DNA from: VXYL01 sp963665195
GTDB lineage: Bacteria; Pseudomonadota; Gammaproteobacteria; Pseudomonadales; Azotimanducaceae
Direction: 5' to 3'
Length of the DNA: 64,000 nt
Assembly (NCBI GenBank): GCA_963665195.1
Contig: OY762070.1
Location: forward strand, 4,092,001 to 4,156,000
This document shows positions 61,702-64,000 of this stretch, in pieces (position 1 is the first letter of the stretch; each line of letters starts with the position of its first letter). A program made the position numbers and the translations under genes. The notes under the pieces were generated by a model. That model ran no database searches and was not told the DNA's origin. It saw only the letters and a list, made by a program, of their open reading frames with translations.

Positions 61702-64000
61702 ATGACCGAGACCTACGCCGTCGCCGTCGCCGAGTTCCGCTCGCTGCTGCGGGCGGTGCAGACGTGGGTGGTGCTGGCCGTCGCAGTCGCGGCCGGCCTC
61801 GCGCCGTTCCTCTACTACTCCGCCGCCCACGGCATCCGCTCCGGCTACGGGCCCACCGCGGGCTCGGCCGCGCCGCGCTTCCTCATTCACGGGTTCGGTG
61901 ACCTGACGCTGCTGGCCATCATGGCCGGCGTCGTGCTGCTGGCGATGGATGCGTTCGCGAGAGACCGTCGCGATGGAATCGCCGATGTCGCCTTCGCCAA
62001 GCCGTCATCCAATCTGTCCCTGCTGGTTGGCCGAACTGCGGCCTTGGCGCTCGCGGGTTGGCTGGCCCCGGTGCTGCTGGCGCTGGCGACCTTCGCCGTG
62101 GGCGGCGCAGCGCGGGCGACAGGATTCTGGACCGGCGACTTCGTGGAGCCGTGGTCTCTGGCGGGGTTCCTCCTCCTCGACGCGCCGGCAGCGCTGGTTT
62201 CGTGGACCGCGCTGGTCGTGCTGCTCCGCGTGGCTATGGGCCCTTGGCCCGCAGCGGCCGCGGCATTCGCGCTGCTTGTGGTGCAAGCTTGGGCGCTGTT
62301 CGCGCTGCCCGCGTGGCTGCAGCCGGTGGTCTCGCTGCTGCCGAGGTTCGGCGAGATCGCCTCGGACGTGCTGCCGCAGTTCGCCACCATTGACGCGATC
62401 GCCCAGCGGTTCGCGCTGGCGCTGCTGGCCGGTGGCGCACTGTGCCTCGCGGCCGCGGTGCTCGCCCGCCGCAGACGCCGCGACGACCGTGCTCCGGCGC
62501 GTGCGGCAGCAGGGGCGGTCCTCGCATCGCTGGGTGCCATCCTCTTGGGGCTCCTGCTGGCCGAGGCGGTGCAAGCTCGGTCCGAGCGCACCGGGTGGAT
62601 CGCCGTCCATCAAGAGCGGCAGGGCGCCGCGAGCTTCCACATCGAGCGGATTGAAGCGCGGATCGCCATCGACCCCGGTCGCGAGCTTCGCCTCGACGCG
62701 ACGATGCGCGTGCGGGCCCAGGCGCAGAAGGACGCCCTGCTGTTCCGCTTCAACCCGGGCATGGAGATCGCGCACATCCGCGCCGGGGGCGAGACGCTGG
62801 ATCACCGCCACGAAAGCGGCCTGCTCGACGTGCGGCTGTCGCGGCCGCTCGCGGCAGGAGAGGCGGCGGAGCTTTCCTTGGCGGCGGCCGGCGTTCCGGA
62901 CCCGCGTTTCGCGTATCTCGACGAAGCGCTGGATCCGTCGGCCCTCGCGCTGGCCGACAGCCTGCTCCACACGCTTGGTACGCGGGCATCGATCTTCGAG
63001 CGTCACTACGCGGCGCTGCTGCCCGGCGCTGCTTGGCTGCCCGCGGCCGGGTCCGGGTTCGGGGCGGATCAGGACTTCTTCGAGCTCTCGCTGGACGTGG
63101 ACTTGCCGCAGGGCTGGCTGGTGGCGGGTCCCGGCGTTCGGACAGAGTCGCCGGCGCCGGGCGGCGGCACGCGCTTCGGCTTTCGTCCGCCAGCGCCGGT
63201 AACCGAGGTCGCCGTACTCGCCTCGAGTCGTTTCGAGCGGCGGGCTGCATCCGTGGCCGGCGTCGATGCCGAACTGCTCCTGCATCGGCAGCACATGCGC
63301 AACATCGCCTTCTTCGGGGACATCGCCGAACAGCTGCGCGAGCAGCTCCAGTACTTGCTTGAGTACGACGCGGGTCGGGGCCTGCCCGACCCGTACGGGA
63401 GCCTTAGTTTCGTAGAGGTGCCCGCGCATCTGCGCGGGTTCGGCGGTGGCGAGCGCATGGGCGCCGCACTGGCGGCCCCCGGCATCGTGATGATCCGCGA
63501 ACTCGGTTCCCCCACTGCCCGCTTCGACTTCGTCGCCGGGACCCCGCGCTTCGTGCGGATCCGTGCGGACGCAGAGGACCGCGGGGACTTCGACTCCAGC
63601 CTCCTCCTGATCCTCGCCGGGCACCTCGAGAGCGCCCGCAGCGGTGTCGATCTCCGCGCCGGTCTGGCACGCGATCGCCTTCGCTTCCGAACCGGCGTAC
63701 GCGGCACGGATGCAGCGCGGCTCGATCTGCTGCTCGATGCCTTGGCGTACCGCATGCAGCCGTTCTCGGCCCTCGCGTTCGCCGGTGCGGGCCGGCAGAG
63801 TCTCGGTGTGCGCCTAGTGAGCCGAACCATGGCGGACACCACCCCGGTACACAACGCTCTCGTGGACAGACACATTCGTGCGGCCTCGCCCGGCGGCGGC
63901 TCTGCCCTTGATGCCGCGTACCGCCAAGCAGCGGCGCTCGCGAAGCTGATCGAGGACTGGCTGGGCGCTGAGAGAATCAGCGCCCTGTTGGCCGATCTGC
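61702..64000 (+). CDS. Second ABC-2/M1-like fusion protein (runs off the window)
   Basis: At least 766 codons, open to the right edge. It is a tandem paralogue of the previous protein, starting MTETYAVAVAEFRSLLRAVQ with an AAGGAG site 11 bases after the neighbour's stop. The membrane block is nearly identical at DNA level over long stretches (for example 61861-61990 against 58362-58490), while the exoplasmic part has diverged (REHGFPTARF has become RELGSPTARF). It too lacks HExxH. The two could form a heterodimeric exporter or sensor complex. Confidence 0.78.
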   Translation, partial: MTETYAVAVAEFRSLLRAVQTWVVLAVAVAAGLAPFLYYSAAHGIRSGYGPTAGSAAPRFLIHGFGDLTLLAIMAGVVLLAMDAFARDRRDGIADVAFAKPSSNLSLLVGRTAALALAGWLAPVLLALATFAVGGAARATGFWTGDFVEPWSLAGFLLLDAPAALVSWTALVVLLRVAMGPWPAAAAAFALLVVQAWALFALPAWLQPVVSLLPRFGEIASDVLPQFATIDAIAQRFALALLAGGALCLAAAVLARRRRRDDRAPARAAAGAVLASLGAILLGLLLAEAVQARSERTGWIAVHQERQGAASFHIERIEARIAIDPGRELRLDATMRVRAQAQKDALLFRFNPGMEIAHIRAGGETLDHRHESGLLDVRLSRPLAAGEAAELSLAAAGVPDPRFAYLDEALDPSALALADSLLHTLGTRASIFERHYAALLPGAAWLPAAGSGFGADQDFFELSLDVDLPQGWLVAGPGVRTESPAPGGGTRFGFRPPAPVTEVAVLASSRFERRAASVAGVDAELLLHRQHMRNIAFFGDIAEQLREQLQYLLEYDAGRGLPDPYGSLSFVEVPAHLRGFGGGERMGAALAAPGIVMIRELGSPTARFDFVAGTPRFVRIRADAEDRGDFDSSLLLILAGHLESARSGVDLRAGLARDRLRFRTGVRGTDAARLDLLLDALAYRMQPFSALAFAGAGRQSLGVRLVSRTMADTTPVHNALVDRHIRAASPGGGSALDAAYRQAAALAKLIEDWLGAERISALLADL

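Overview
The window is GC-rich, densely coded DNA from a Gram-negative bacterium, most likely a gammaproteobacterium. The evidence is a TonB-dependent outer-membrane receptor, an RND efflux pair, AcnA-type aconitase, a Pseudomonas-order LigD (phosphoesterase-ligase-polymerase), a PA0069-type radical SAM protein, and many start/stop overlaps (ATGA, GTGA, TGATG). I cannot name the species. I saw no rRNA, tRNA, CRISPR array, transposase or integrase.

Layout. 0-8 kb: acetyltransferase tail, RND adaptor and pump, riboflavin lumazine synthase, GH20 hexosaminidase and a probable N-acetylhexosamine kinase. 8-13.6 kb: a giant secreted subtilisin. 13.8-19.3 kb: TauD-type dioxygenase with an amino-acid permease, a DUF2062 membrane protein, and LigD. 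19.7-22.4 kb: a Uma2 nuclease followed by two decayed genes. 22.5-26.5 kb: aconitase, HAD phosphatase and an SRPBCC-PDZ protein, translationally coupled. 26.5-28.4 kb: ECF sigma factor, zinc anti-sigma factor and a secretin-domain protein. 28.4-31.8 kb: radical SAM protein, membrane-anchored nuclease, and an ImmA-type peptidase with a small partner. 31.9-37.2 kb: extended SDR and PhyH oxygenase, divergent from a choline-dehydrogenase-like GMC enzyme and an MFS transporter. 37.4-43.7 kb: a seven-gene lipid-modification operon ending in a histidine kinase.

44-53.2 kb is an accessory island. Two tandem cassettes each begin with an AAA ATPase gene. The right-hand cassette is complete: ATPase, sulfur-binding-domain-like HNH nuclease, PD-(D/E)XK restriction enzyme, and a convergent DNA methyltransferase. 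The left-hand cassette has lost the HNH gene and all but the last ~20 codons of the restriction gene, and its methyltransferase is frameshifted, but its ATPase is intact. Both ATPases and the TonB receptor start with the same element: TTGCC(G/C), 17 bp, CACAAT, 6 bp, ATG. That geometry predicts leaderless mRNAs. At the TonB receptor the element also supplies the first codons of the reading frame. This island is the most promising candidate for an undescribed system.

53.2-58 kb is a minus-strand catabolic block (two PhyH oxygenases and a class III CoA-transferase), a small secreted protein and an inositol oxygenase. 58.2-64 kb holds two tandem giant proteins, each an ABC-2-like membrane domain joined to an M1-peptidase-like ectodomain without a zinc motif. 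The second runs off the window.
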